39,385 bases of DNA from Prosthecobacter gellanilyticus (GCF_007992435.1 NZ_BKAG01000059.1:1-39385), one strand, 5' to 3'; shown: positions 16,914-24,625, counted from the stretch's first letter. The notes: generated by a model not told the origin, from the letters alone. Numbers and translations are program-made.

Positions 16914-16973
16914 AACAACATCTCGACTATCGATATCACCCCCGGAGCTTCGGTGGCTATGTGGTGCGGGGTC

Positions 16974-17588
16974 ATGAATGACCTCATCTCCCTCCTCTCT
17001 ATTCTCCTTCAAGCCATCGGCGTCATCCTCCTGGCGGACTTCATCGCCGGAATCATCCACTGGGCGGAAGACGCCTACATCCGCGAAAACACACCCCTGA
17101 TCGGTAAGTGGATCGGAATCCCGAACACCATCCATCATCACCTGCCGCGAAGGATGACCAAGAATGGCTGGTTCAAGAGCAACTGGGACCAACTGATGGC
17201 CATGAGCGTCGTGGTGGTGATCGCCGCGCTGCTGGGCCGGCTGACGTGGCATGTCTGGCTGTTTGCCATCGTGGGCGGAAACGCGAACGAGGTGCATAAG
17301 TGGTCTCACCGCACGCGGAAGGAGAATGGCAGGCTGATCTCCTGGCTGCAGGACATGCGCCTCCTGCAGACGCCGCACCATCACGCCATCCACCACACGA
17401 ACCCGAAGGAGGTGCACTACTGCCCGGTGACGAATGCGCTGAACCCGGTGCTGGACAGGCTGAACTTCTGGGCCGGCGTGGAATGGCTGCTGGAGCACAC
17501 GTTGGGCCTGAAGCGCCAGCCGGACACCTCGGTTCCCGGGCAGGGCCTGCCTCCTGAGTGGATCAAGGAGATGCGTAGAGCTGGGTGA
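16974..17588 (+). CDS. CarF/TMEM189-type lipid desaturase (plasmanylethanolamine desaturase family)
   Basis: 204 residues. The family introduces the vinyl-ether double bond of plasmalogens using oxygen and a di-iron centre. Visible ligand-type motifs (numbered from this start): DFIAGIIHW at 22-30, NTIHHHLPRRM with His54-56, NANEVHKWSH with His108 and His112, and QTPHHHAIHHTNP with His135-137 and His140-141. The family signature HYCPVTNALNPVLDRLNFW follows. Membrane helices lie at about 3-25 and 75-105. The start is uncertain: an in-frame GTG at 16953 and ATG at 16959 are alternatives. It is divergent from nrdR. Its presence predicts aerobic plasmalogen synthesis if ether lipids are made. Confidence 0.9.
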   Translation: MNDLISLLSILLQAIGVILLADFIAGIIHWAEDAYIRENTPLIGKWIGIPNTIHHHLPRRMTKNGWFKSNWDQLMAMSVVVVIAALLGRLTWHVWLFAIVGGNANEVHKWSHRTRKENGRLISWLQDMRLLQTPHHHAIHHTNPKEVHYCPVTNALNPVLDRLNFWAGVEWLLEHTLGLKRQPDTSVPGQGLPPEWIKEMRRAG

Positions 17589-17615
17589 ACGGTTCTCGCT
17601 TCTCGGGGCGCAGGT

Positions 17616-17661
17616 TCAAAACATAGGTAACACTTCAGGCTCAATACATGGGTAACACATC
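17616..17661. repeat. Tandem 21-bp repeat resembling an insertion-sequence end
   Basis: TCAAAACATAGGTAACACTTC (17616-17636, shown less one base of context) and its partner at 17641-17661 (TCAATACATGGGTAACACATC region) agree at 18 of 21 positions with a 25-base period. Read on the minus strand they give GTTACCTATGT and GTTACCCATGT, a pattern like the terminal repeats of IS481-type elements. No transposase is present, so it would be a relic. Confidence 0.45.
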
Positions 17662-17674
17662 GGGGTGGCCTGGT

Positions 17675-17700
17675 GAACTGCGAACCGCGAACTGAGAACT
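17675..17700. repeat. Heptamer tandem repeat
   Basis: GAACTGC-GAACCGC-GAACTGA-GAACT, about 3.7 copies of a 7-base unit, lies directly after the insertion-sequence-like repeat and before the secreted OB-like gene. No function is apparent. Confidence 0.6.
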
Positions 17701-17754
17701 TATGAGCATATTTTGTCTCGACATGGGCGAGAACACTTAAGAACATGACAGTCC

Positions 17755-18252
17755 ATGAAATACCTCACCTTCATTGCCGCCGCCGGGATTGCCATGTCCG
17801 TGAACTCCCAAGGTGCCGAGGAGAAGCCGGTGACAATTCAGGAGCCGCTCGCGGTGCTGGACGGGCTGTCGCGTGATGTCATCAAGGACCTGCGCTCGGG
17901 GTCTAACAAGATGATGGATGCGGCCGGTGAAGCCTCGAAGAAAGCCGCCGAGTCTGAAGGCAAGCAGGCCACCTTCAAGATCGTCATTGGCAACGTGGAT
18001 CCCTTTCAAGCGGCGGAGGCACCGACGGTGACCCGCTACAAGATCGGCGGCCGTGTGGAGATGGAGCGGCTCTCCGGCGTGAACATCAGCGTGCATATCC
18101 TGGCCGTCCTGGCGATCGACCAGCACCCGAAGGTGGAGAAGCTGAAGAAGGGCGACAAGATCACCATCACCGGCCGCATCGGCAATGCCGAGGTTCTGGG
18201 CCGCACGAATGCCGAGCTGCACCTGGATGTGAAAGACGTGAAACTGCCCTAG
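17755..18252 (+). CDS. Secreted protein with OB-fold-like C-terminal segment
   Basis: 165 residues, family not recognised with certainty. Signal peptide MKYLTFIAAAGIAMSVNSQGA. The middle (30-70) is helical and charged. The C-terminal half (72-165) is strand-rich and reads like a small OB fold of the tRNA_anti-like type: QATFKIVIGNVDPF, RYKIGGRVEMERL, then LKKGDKITITGRIGNAEVLG and AELHLDVKDVKL. The downstream gene has the same LxKGDxIxxxG strand pattern, so the two may be diverged paralogues. It is exported to the periplasm or beyond. Partner and ligand are unknown. Confidence 0.7.
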   Translation: MKYLTFIAAAGIAMSVNSQGAEEKPVTIQEPLAVLDGLSRDVIKDLRSGSNKMMDAAGEASKKAAESEGKQATFKIVIGNVDPFQAAEAPTVTRYKIGGRVEMERLSGVNISVHILAVLAIDQHPKVEKLKKGDKITITGRIGNAEVLGRTNAELHLDVKDVKLP

Positions 18253-18285
18253 AACTCTCTTTACCAGCTCTTTACCGAGCCGGGC

Positions 18286-18315
18286 TTGTGCGCTGACGGA
18301 CCGCTGTGATAGCTT
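18286..18315 (+). promoter_or_regulatory. Possible promoter for the 276-residue secreted protein
   Basis: TTGTGC (18286-18291), an 18-base spacer and TAGCTT (18310-18315), ending 9 bases before the ATG at 18325. There is no Shine-Dalgarno. The predicted RNA would start about 3 bases before the ATG. Confidence 0.35.
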
Positions 18316-18324
18316 CCTCACGCC

Positions 18325-19155
18325 ATGAAGAAGATCCTTTGCCATGCCTTATTAGCCGCGATGCTTGTGGGTGCTGTTTCCGGAGCAGAACCCGTAGCAG
18401 CACCTCAGTCACAGCCCGAATCAAAGCCTAAACCAAAATCGGTTAGGCCGGTGCAGACCTACAAGGACGTCCTGGCGGTTTTGCCGAAGGATCTGGAGCC
18501 GGAGAATGCGCAGGACTGGTCCGAAGCGCAAAAGGAAGTGGCGAACGGCATCCTGAAAAAGAAGCTCGTGGACAGGCAGCGGCCGATGACGATGCGCTTC
18601 AAGGTGCACGGCGTGGATCATTGGGGCCGCTTCACGGTTTGGTCCCATCTGCCAGCGGATGAGGGCTATGCGATCCGCGTTTTTGCCGGTGACTGGAACC
18701 AGCCGAACATGCTGCCCAAACTGGCCACACTGCGGAAGGGTGACCTCATCGAGATGAGCGGTGTGTGTGATCTGGCAAAGTTCGAAAACCTCTGGAACAC
18801 GAAGTCACTGACCTTGGGCATTGGGAAGGCTTCGATCATCAAGCTGGAACCTAATGGCAAGCCCGCGCATCCGCCAGCTCTGGTGCCGGTCAAGCTGGTC
18901 TCCGCCGTGTATGGCTCCGGCACAAAGTTCACGGAAGTCACGCAGCGTGTGCAGGCACTGCTGGAAGAACCCGGCGCGATCTTTTACGCCAATCCGCATT
19001 GGCTGGGAGCGGATCCCACACCGGGCTGGAACAAGGCGCTGGTGATCGTGCATGAGGTGGATGGCCAGCGCCGCACCTTCACCTCTGGCGAGAATGGCGC
19101 GGTGAGTGTGCAGAGATTGATGGAGCCAGCTCCATCTCCAGCACCGAAAGCGTGA
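18325..19155 (+). CDS. Secreted protein with OB-like segment, possible paralogue of the preceding gene
   Basis: 276 residues, not a recognised family. Signal peptide MKKILCHALLAAMLVGAVSGA, then a Pro/Lys/Ser linker (22-42). The core has strand-rich blocks MTMRFKVHGVDHWGRFTVW, EGYAIRVFAGDW and, most like the preceding protein, LRKGDLIEMSGVCDLAKFENL with TLGIGKASIIKL. A C-terminal domain (about 185-265) includes FTEVTQRVQALLEEPGAIFYANPHWLG and ends in a Pro/Ala tail. The two neighbours share signal, order of elements and the KGD-x-I-x(3)-G strand, but overall identity is low by eye. Separate promoters are likely. Confidence 0.7.
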   Translation: MKKILCHALLAAMLVGAVSGAEPVAAPQSQPESKPKPKSVRPVQTYKDVLAVLPKDLEPENAQDWSEAQKEVANGILKKKLVDRQRPMTMRFKVHGVDHWGRFTVWSHLPADEGYAIRVFAGDWNQPNMLPKLATLRKGDLIEMSGVCDLAKFENLWNTKSLTLGIGKASIIKLEPNGKPAHPPALVPVKLVSAVYGSGTKFTEVTQRVQALLEEPGAIFYANPHWLGADPTPGWNKALVIVHEVDGQRRTFTSGENGAVSVQRLMEPAPSPAPKA

Positions 19156-19177
19156 CGTGACAGTGATGAGTCGAAGA

Positions 19178-19206
19178 TTGCGCTGTTTTGAAATCCACGC
19201 TATAAC
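19178..19206 (+). promoter_or_regulatory. Promoter of the lysine-rich microprotein
   Basis: TTGCGC (19178-19183), a 17-base spacer and TATAAC (19201-19206) give a good -10 and a partial -35. The predicted RNA start is near 19213, leaving a leader of about 48 bases before the ATG at 19261. Confidence 0.45.
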
Positions 19207-19260
19207 CCCGCTCATGCCGTCCCACATCGTGGATGGCTGAAACCAAACCGAGATCCGCTC

Positions 19261-19362
19261 ATGAAAGCTCAAGACGCCAAAAAAGAGAAGAAGAAGCTCC
19301 CTCAAAAGACGGCCAAAGAGAAGAAGCTGGCCAAGCAGGAGAAGCGCGCGAAGAGAGACTGA
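19261..19362 (+). CDS. 33-residue lysine-rich microprotein
   Basis: The protein begins MKAQDAKKEKKKLPQKTAKE and ends KRAKRD. About 14 of 33 residues are Lys or Arg, with no aromatic residues or Cys. It has its own candidate promoter upstream and a clean stop. The sequence is likely disordered or a single charged helix (KEKKLAKQEKRAKR), suggesting nucleic-acid or ribosome contact, but no function is known. It is too short for usual gene finders. It may be real because the codon choice matches the neighbours and the frame is bounded by regulatory-looking sequence. Confidence 0.5.
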   Translation: MKAQDAKKEKKKLPQKTAKEKKLAKQEKRAKRD

Positions 19363-19415
19363 TTCGGCGAAGGTAACACCTTCGTGCAGTAGCACTCCTC
19401 ATCTTCAAATCATCC

Positions 19416-20420
19416 TCACAAAGCTGGCAACGCCGGGAATCCACCACGGCGCAGGTCTTCCACGTTCTTGGGTGTGATCACGGTCGCCTCAACGCGATAG
19501 CTTGGCTTCGGCGTGAAGCCAGGTTCGCTGACGCGACGCTCGATGATCTGCCAGGCCAGATCCACCAGCGGCGGCTGGTAGATTGAGGCATCAATGCTTC
19601 CTTGAGCAACCAAGGTTAGGCCGCCCTCGTCTCCGCGAAAGCCGTCCGTGCCGATGATCATCATCTGGCCGCGCTGCTCACCAAGCGCAGAGGCCGCGCC
19701 CAGAGCGATGGCATCGCTCTGGCAGTAGACGACATCAAACTGGCTCTGCAGGCGCAGGGCCTCGTGGATGCGGTCCTTGCCACCCTGCCCTGTCCAGTTC
19801 GCAGGCGCATCATGCACGAGGATCACTCCTGGAACCTTTTGCAGGGCCTCCATGAAGCCCTCATGTCGAGCCTGCGCTTCAGCACTGTGGTCATCGCCAC
19901 GCAACTCGACGACCCGGCCCACCGCTTCCGTTTTACCTTCTTCCTGCGCTTTGCGCGTCAGCGACTGTGCCACCAGCTCACCGGCGAGTTTGCCGAGGTC
20001 ACGCTGCGCGACCTGCACCACGGTGGAGCATGGCAGCGAGGCGGCATTTTCACCCAGGCCGATCACCAAGGCGCCCGCCTGCACGGCATCACTCACATGA
20101 GCGGAGAGCGCACTCGCCTCCACAGCGGAGATGAGGATGGCGGCGGGCTTTTCAGCCACGGCTTCATCGAGCTGGCGAGCCTGAAGCTTGCTGTCGCCCT
20201 TGGCATCCAGGACCTTCAGATTGCTGCCCTCACGGGCAAAGGCGAGGCGCGCGAGCTGCTGGCTCTGCGCCATCTCATAAGCGCGGTCGCCATGAGCACT
20301 GAGCAGAATGATCGTACGGGAAGTGCCAGCCTTGGCAGCGGCAGAGGCCTCACGCTTGCAGGCTCCGAGGATGACTGGCAGCAGGGGGAGCAGCAGAAGG
20401 GTGAGGCGCCGGGTGATCAT
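19416..20420 (-). CDS. Substrate-binding lipoprotein (sugar ABC transporter / LacI-type periplasmic-binding family)
   Basis: 334 residues. A lipoprotein signal with lipobox ILGAC (Cys21) anchors it to the membrane. The mature part is the two-lobe type I periplasmic-binding fold (Peripla_BP_4): ARLAFAREGSNLKVLDAKGD, AAILISAVEASALSAHVSDAVQAGALVIGL, GRVVELRGDDHSAEAQARHEGFMEAL, FDVVYCQSDAIALGAASAL and MMIIGTDGFRGDEGGLTLVAQGSIDASIYQP. The family binds ribose- or galactose-like sugars or autoinducer-type ligands. No ATPase or permease gene accompanies it, so it is a solo binding protein in this window. It is divergent from the ThuA gene. Confidence 0.87.
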   Translation of the reverse strand: MITRRLTLLLLPLLPVILGACKREASAAAKAGTSRTIILLSAHGDRAYEMAQSQQLARLAFAREGSNLKVLDAKGDSKLQARQLDEAVAEKPAAILISAVEASALSAHVSDAVQAGALVIGLGENAASLPCSTVVQVAQRDLGKLAGELVAQSLTRKAQEEGKTEAVGRVVELRGDDHSAEAQARHEGFMEALQKVPGVILVHDAPANWTGQGGKDRIHEALRLQSQFDVVYCQSDAIALGAASALGEQRGQMMIIGTDGFRGDEGGLTLVAQGSIDASIYQPPLVDLAWQIIERRVSEPGFTPKPSYRVEATVITPKNVEDLRRGGFPALPAL

Positions 20421-20508
20421 GCGGTTGCGTTACAGTGCAGTGCGCGGATAAAGCCACGAAACACCGCAGGGACAAGCGCGGTGTGCGCATGATGGGGCAC
20501 TTTCAGTC

Positions 20509-20537
20509 TTGCAGGCCGCGCCCGGGTTTCTTAAAAC
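20509..20537 (+). promoter_or_regulatory. Promoter of the ThuA-domain gene
   Basis: TTGCAG (20509-20514), a 17-base spacer and TAAAAC (20532-20537). The -10 ends 8 bases before the ATG at 20546, so the transcript would start within about two bases of the start codon. No Shine-Dalgarno is present. Confidence 0.5.
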
Positions 20538-20545
20538 CGCGCATC

Positions 20546-21460
20546 ATGCGCCCCATCCCCTGCCTTTTTGCCATCGCCGCCCTGTCCACCTCGGCCCTCG
20601 CTGATCCCCTGAAAGTCCTGATCGTGGACGGCCAGAACAATCACAAGTGGGACATCACCACGCCCGTGCTCAAGGATGCGCTGGAAGGCAGCGGCGCCTT
20701 CAAGGTCGAAGTCAGCACCACGCCTGCCAAAGGCGCGCCTGCGGATGCCTGGAAGGCCTGGCACCCGAAGTTTAGTGACTACGCCGCGGTGGTGAGCAAC
20801 TACAATGGCGAGCCCTGGCCCACAGATGTGCGCGCGGAGTTCGACACCTATGTCAAGGCTGGCGGCGGCTTTGTCTCCGTGCACGCGGCGAACAACTCCT
20901 TTCCTGATTGGAAAGAGTATAACCAGATGATTGGTGTCGGCGGCTGGGGCGGGCGCAATGAGAAGAGCGGTCCCTGGATCTATGTGAAGGAAGGCAAGCT
21001 GTACCGAAACACCGGCGAAGGCTCCGGCGGCGCGCACGGCCCGCAGCATGAGTTTGTGGTGGAGATCAGTGATGTGGACCACCCGATCACCCGCGGTCTG
21101 CCGAAGCGATGGATGCACTGCAAGGACGAGCTCTACAGCCGTCTGCGCGGTCCGGCGGAGCACATCCAGATTCTGTCTTCATCGAAGTCCGACCTCACCG
21201 CCGAGCAGGAGCCGAACCTCATGGTCATCGACTACGGCAAGGGCCGCGTGTTTCACACCACACTCGGTCATGCGGACTACTCCATGCTGGATCGCGGCTT
21301 CTATGAGACTCTTCAGCGCGGCACCGAATGGGCTGCCACGGGTGATGTGAAAGCCACCGCCGATGTGCCTGCCGACTTCCCCACCGAGAGCAAAACCTCC
21401 GTCATTCAGCTCGCCGGACACCCCAAACAGGAGCCTCCCGCACCGAAACCTGCGAAGTGA
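20546..21460 (+). CDS. Secreted ThuA-like (trehalose utilisation-like) domain protein
   Basis: 304 residues. The start at MRPIPCLFAIAALSTSALA yields a signal peptide; upstream ATGs lack one. The mature protein begins DPLKVLIVDGQNNHKWDITTPVLKDAL, the typical ThuA/class I glutamine amidotransferase-like start. Further family blocks are FSDYAAVVSNYNGEPWP, FDTYVKAGGGFVSVHAANNSFPDWKEYNQMIGVGGWGGR, HEFVVEISDVDHPITRGLP and the end GRVFHTTLGHADYSM. The catalytic Cys of glutamine amidotransferases is replaced (SVHAANN), as is normal for ThuA. The family is linked to sugar catabolism in PVC bacteria; the true substrate is unknown. It is a lone gene with its own promoter. Confidence 0.9.
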   Translation: MRPIPCLFAIAALSTSALADPLKVLIVDGQNNHKWDITTPVLKDALEGSGAFKVEVSTTPAKGAPADAWKAWHPKFSDYAAVVSNYNGEPWPTDVRAEFDTYVKAGGGFVSVHAANNSFPDWKEYNQMIGVGGWGGRNEKSGPWIYVKEGKLYRNTGEGSGGAHGPQHEFVVEISDVDHPITRGLPKRWMHCKDELYSRLRGPAEHIQILSSSKSDLTAEQEPNLMVIDYGKGRVFHTTLGHADYSMLDRGFYETLQRGTEWAATGDVKATADVPADFPTESKTSVIQLAGHPKQEPPAPKPAK

Positions 21461-21522
21461 GGGTGAAAAACCAGTTGCTCCCAGGGCTGGGTGGAGTAAG
21501 AAGCTGGCCCTTCAATAACCCC

Positions 21523-21597
21523 GCGCGGTTAGCTCAGTGGTAGAGCATCACCTTGACATGGTGGGGGTCACAGGTTCGAACCCTGTACCGCGCACCA
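21523..21597 (+). tRNA. tRNA-Val (GAC)
   Basis: A complete cloverleaf of 75 bases. The acceptor stem GCGCGGT pairs with ACCGCGC, followed by A and an encoded CCA (21595-21597). The D arm is GCTC...GAGC, the anticodon stem TCACC/GGTGG holds the loop TTGACAT with anticodon GAC, and the T arm is ACAGG-TTCGAAC-CCTGT. It reads GUC (valine). Confidence 0.97.
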
Positions 21598-21625
21598 TCT
21601 CCTCACGACAGGAGATGAGATTTTG
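21597..21625 (+). terminator. Possible terminator after tRNA-Val
   Basis: ATCTCCT (21597-21603) pairs with AGGAGAT (21610-21616) over a 6-base loop, followed by GAGATTTTG. The T tract is short and slightly displaced, so efficiency is uncertain. Confidence 0.4.
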
Positions 21626-21643
21626 AGAGCATGATGCCATCAA

Positions 21644-22318
21644 CTACCGATGGTGGTTCTGCGTCCATATCAAGGCATTCGTAAACGCTAATCCGAATCG
21701 CTGACCGACGAGGTCATAGTCGTATCCATATCCATCGATGTGTCCGGCAGCGAGGTCCCTGATGTGCCAGGCGGCCTGTCCAAACTGGTCGATGGTCATC
21801 GACGGACGTGTGTGAGGCACTCTGGCCGTTGATAGCGTCGCAACTGCGGCATCAATCGCATCAGCACATGCGCGGAGCTTTGCCGCAATCTCCGATGGGA
21901 TAGCAAATTCTCCGCGCTCAACGCCACTGGCCTGGCGGGCAGCCAGATAGGCCGGCTCAATGGCATAGTAATCTGTGCACGCTTTCGAGAGGACATTCAG
22001 CGCTGGCTGAAAGGTGGCGTCAGCGCCGGCATCACGGAATGCAACCGCAAGGGATGGCGTCTTGAGTGATGCGCCTGCCTGAACACGCTCGGGATCTGCA
22101 ATCCCGTTCATCGCCGCAATGAAGCCAGAAAATCGTTCGTGACCATACGCTTCGGCACCCACAGCCCCGAGATTCGATCCTTCGGCGACGATGACGGTTG
22201 CTTCTTTTGGCGCAGGAACCTCCTCAATAGAGACCTTCGGCAATGGTCGATCGGACGACCTTCGATCACAGCCGGCAATCATTGCCAGAGTTGAAACTAT
22301 CAATAGAGACCAACGCAT
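21644..22318 (-). CDS. Lipoprotein with LysM-like segment
   Basis: 224 residues. Lipobox MIAGC (Cys17) marks it as a lipoprotein. Residues 41-90 read like a diverged LysM or tail-protein X module: TVIVAEGSNLGAVGAEAYGH, ERFSGFIAAMNGIADPERVQ and AGASLKTPSL match the order of x-V-x-EG-(S/D)-x-L, YG, ND/N-G-I-x-DP, and the final xLxxP strand. The C-terminal half (100-224) is helical, of unknown function, and ends in FTNALIWTQNHHR. It may bind peptidoglycan. The gene lies just past the tRNA on the opposite strand. Its GC content looks somewhat lower than that of the neighbours, a possible sign of transfer next to a tRNA, though no integrase or att repeat is seen. Confidence 0.65.
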   Translation of the reverse strand: MRWSLLIVSTLAMIAGCDRRSSDRPLPKVSIEEVPAPKEATVIVAEGSNLGAVGAEAYGHERFSGFIAAMNGIADPERVQAGASLKTPSLAVAFRDAGADATFQPALNVLSKACTDYYAIEPAYLAARQASGVERGEFAIPSEIAAKLRACADAIDAAVATLSTARVPHTRPSMTIDQFGQAAWHIRDLAAGHIDGYGYDYDLVGQRFGLAFTNALIWTQNHHR

Positions 22319-22392
22319 GGTGACTTAGTTTTGATCAAGCACAGGGATGCACAACCATGGGTGAACCAGATTGAAGGTTGAATACAGCATCA

Positions 22393-23910
22393 TCAATCCC
22401 GCAGCTTCTCAAACGCATCTCCCATGGCCAGCAGCAGCGGCTCTGACCAGGCGGCGCCGAAGAAGGAAAAGCCGACGGGCATGCCTTCTACGAGACCCAT
22501 GGGAACCGTGAGATGCGGATAGCCAGCCACAGCAGCGGGGGTGCAGGCCACACGGGTGTCGGCATCTCCCTTCTTGAGGTCGAGGGCTTCTGACGGATCA
22601 TTGGTTGGGCAGATCAGCGCATCCAGCTTGTGGGCCGCCATCGCGGCATCGATGCCTTCAGGCCCCGCGAGATGACGTGCCATGGCCCTGGCCTCTGCCG
22701 CTTTCTCGACCGCCTCGTCAGTGCCGCGGCTTTCGGCCTCTTCAAAAATGTCTTGGCCGAAATGCGGCATCTCCTCGGCACGATGCTCCTCATTGAAAGC
22801 CATCAGGGCCATCAGCGAACGAACTTTGCCGCCACGCTTTTCAAGATAGGCATTCAGCTCCGCGCGGAACTCTGTGAGCATGGCGCGCCATGCCAGGCCA
22901 CCCGCCTGCTTGTGATTGGGAATCTCGACATCCTCCACGATGACGGCCCCGGCCACTTTCAACAGCAGGATCATGCGCTCAAACTGGGTGAGCACGCCTG
23001 GATGCTTGCCACACTCACCGCGCACGATGCCGAGGCGCTTCCCTTTCAGCACATCCGGACTGAACAGCGCCAGATGATCCTTCACCGCTCCTTCAGGCGG
23101 CGGTGTGGAAAGCACGTCCTCCGGATCATGCGCGGAGATGGCGTTCATCATCAGCGCCGCGTCACGCACGGTGTGCGTCATGGGGCCGGCCGTGTCCTGC
23201 CAATGAGTGATGGGAATGATGCCCGTGCGGCTGACCTTTCCCACGGTGGGCTTCAAACCCACGATGCCACAAGCGCTCGCGGGACTGACAATGCTGCCAT
23301 TCGTCTCGGTGCCGATGGCAGCCGCGCAAAAGTCTGCCGCCACGGCTGCCGCGGAGCCACTGCTGGAGCCGCTGGCATTGTGCGTGGGGCGGTGCGGATT
23401 GCGCGTGAGCCCGCCACGCGCGCTCCAGCCGCTGGTGGAATCATGACTGCGGATGTTCGCCCACTCGCTGAGATTGGTTTTGCCAAAGATGAGCGCGCCG
23501 GCCTCGCGCAGTTTTTGCACGATGAAGGCATCCCGCTGCGGCGGTGGCGCATCCATGAGCGCCAGCGAGCCAGCGGTGGTCAGCATGCCGTCGTTTGCGG
23601 TCTCGATGTTGTCCTTGATCAGGATCGGCGCGCCATGAAGAACGCCCTGCGGGAGCGGCTGAACGGGTAATTGGTTAGCCTGGGCATGGAGCTCGATCAC
23701 GGCCCGCAGTTCCGGACCTGCGGTGTTCATCTCCTCAATGCGCTTCAGGTAGTGGGAGAGATACGTCTGCACGTTCGCCTTCCCGGAGCGGATGCGGTCG
23801 ATGAGCTCGGTCATGGAGCGCGCGCTGGCGGGAGCGCCCGACTTGGTTTTGCTGCATGAGGCCAGCGCTGCCAGCGCCGCGCTGCTGTGAATGAAGTGAC
23901 GGCGATGCAT
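22393..23910 (-). CDS. Amidase-signature hydrolase, exported lipoprotein (GatA/FAAH-like)
   Basis: 505 residues. The N-terminus RRHFIHSSAALAALASC looks like a twin-arginine signal ending in a lipobox (Cys19). The amidase signature is clear: the catalytic Lys99 in APILIKDNIE, the Ser-rich loop NASGSSSGSAAAVAADF (about 178-194) and the nucleophile-type Ser206 in GTETNGSIVSPAS. It hydrolyses amide bonds, with substrate unknown; export to the periplasm argues against a GatCAB role in tRNA amidation. Late motifs include ALICPTNDPSEA and AGYPHLTVPMGLVEGMPVGFSFFG. It starts 24 bases after the redoxin gene on the same strand, so the two form an operon. Confidence 0.92.
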   Translation of the reverse strand: MHRRHFIHSSAALAALASCSKTKSGAPASARSMTELIDRIRSGKANVQTYLSHYLKRIEEMNTAGPELRAVIELHAQANQLPVQPLPQGVLHGAPILIKDNIETANDGMLTTAGSLALMDAPPPQRDAFIVQKLREAGALIFGKTNLSEWANIRSHDSTSGWSARGGLTRNPHRPTHNASGSSSGSAAAVAADFCAAAIGTETNGSIVSPASACGIVGLKPTVGKVSRTGIIPITHWQDTAGPMTHTVRDAALMMNAISAHDPEDVLSTPPPEGAVKDHLALFSPDVLKGKRLGIVRGECGKHPGVLTQFERMILLLKVAGAVIVEDVEIPNHKQAGGLAWRAMLTEFRAELNAYLEKRGGKVRSLMALMAFNEEHRAEEMPHFGQDIFEEAESRGTDEAVEKAAEARAMARHLAGPEGIDAAMAAHKLDALICPTNDPSEALDLKKGDADTRVACTPAAVAGYPHLTVPMGLVEGMPVGFSFFGAAWSEPLLLAMGDAFEKLRD

Positions 23911-23934
23911 GGTGGGAGTGGGGTGGATGGAAGC

Positions 23935-24483
23935 TTATTTCAGGCCGCCGATTTTGCAGCCCTGCGCGGGCTCCTGCGGTGTCGGGGCGGCCTTCCCGGA
24001 AAGGATGGCCTCCAGCGCATCCCGAAGATCCTTGGTGGTGGCAGCACGCTGGCGCTTCGTGGGGCCAAGGTAAAGGTCATTGATGCGGCCTTTGTAGAGT
24101 ACCTCGCCTGTTGGGGACAAAATGAAGGACTCAGGTGTGATCGTGGCACCGAGGTGCTTGGCGAGTTCCTGCTGTTGATCAATCAACACACGCGCCTGCA
24201 CCTTTTCCATGTCCGCGTGCTGAAAGGCCGTGAGCACGGTGATCTCGGAATCCGAATGCACCAGGGTCACCGCGGCACGGTCCGCATACTCAGCGGCGAT
24301 GGCGTTGATCTCCTTCATGAAGGGCCGCGTGGTCGAGCAGAAGGGCGAGACGAAGAAGAGCACCACGGCCTTTTTCCCACCGGCATCCAGCGGCGCATAG
24401 GATTTGCCATCCGTGGCCGGAAGCTCGGCGGGCGGAGCCGCCTGAAGAAAACTGGTCAGGAGCAGAAGCGGGAGAAAACGCAT
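23935..24483 (-). CDS. Secreted redoxin (thioredoxin-fold) protein
   Basis: 182 residues. Signal peptide MRFLPLLLLTSFLQA. The core is an AhpC/TSA-like thioredoxin fold: KAVVLFFVSPFCSTTRPFMKEI with a single peroxidatic-type Cys49, VTLVHSDSEI, LGATITPESFILSPTGEVLYKGRINDL. Instead of CxxC it has CSTT. A second Cys (177) sits in a C-terminal GCKI, a feature of a PVC-common redoxin group. It may reduce or sense thiols in the periplasm. It is the first gene of the redoxin-amidase operon, divergent from the potassium channel. Confidence 0.85.
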   Translation of the reverse strand: MRFLPLLLLTSFLQAAPPAELPATDGKSYAPLDAGGKKAVVLFFVSPFCSTTRPFMKEINAIAAEYADRAAVTLVHSDSEITVLTAFQHADMEKVQARVLIDQQQELAKHLGATITPESFILSPTGEVLYKGRINDLYLGPTKRQRAATTKDLRDALEAILSGKAAPTPQEPAQGCKIGGLK

Positions 24484-24625
24484 GGTCGAACGATGATAAC
24501 GTGGACCGGAAAGGCTTCTGAGGCAATTCCGACCTCAAGGTGGTGAGGCCGCAGGCTGAGACACCCACGGCGTGCACCTCAGTTTGCGGGGTGGTTTCGG
24601 TGCAGAGACGAGCATCCTTGGAGGT

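Noticed and set aside
17616..17700. CRISPR-like direct repeats
   Set aside because: Only two 21-base copies with a 4-base gap and no spacers; no cas genes. No CRISPR array is present anywhere in the window.
21523..22318. Genomic island attached at tRNA-Val
   Set aside because: No integrase, no repeated 3' tRNA segment seen downstream; only one lipoprotein gene with slightly different composition.
22393..23910. GatA subunit of the tRNA amidotransferase
   Set aside because: The protein has an exported lipoprotein signal and no gatB/gatC neighbour, so a cytoplasmic tRNA role is unlikely.
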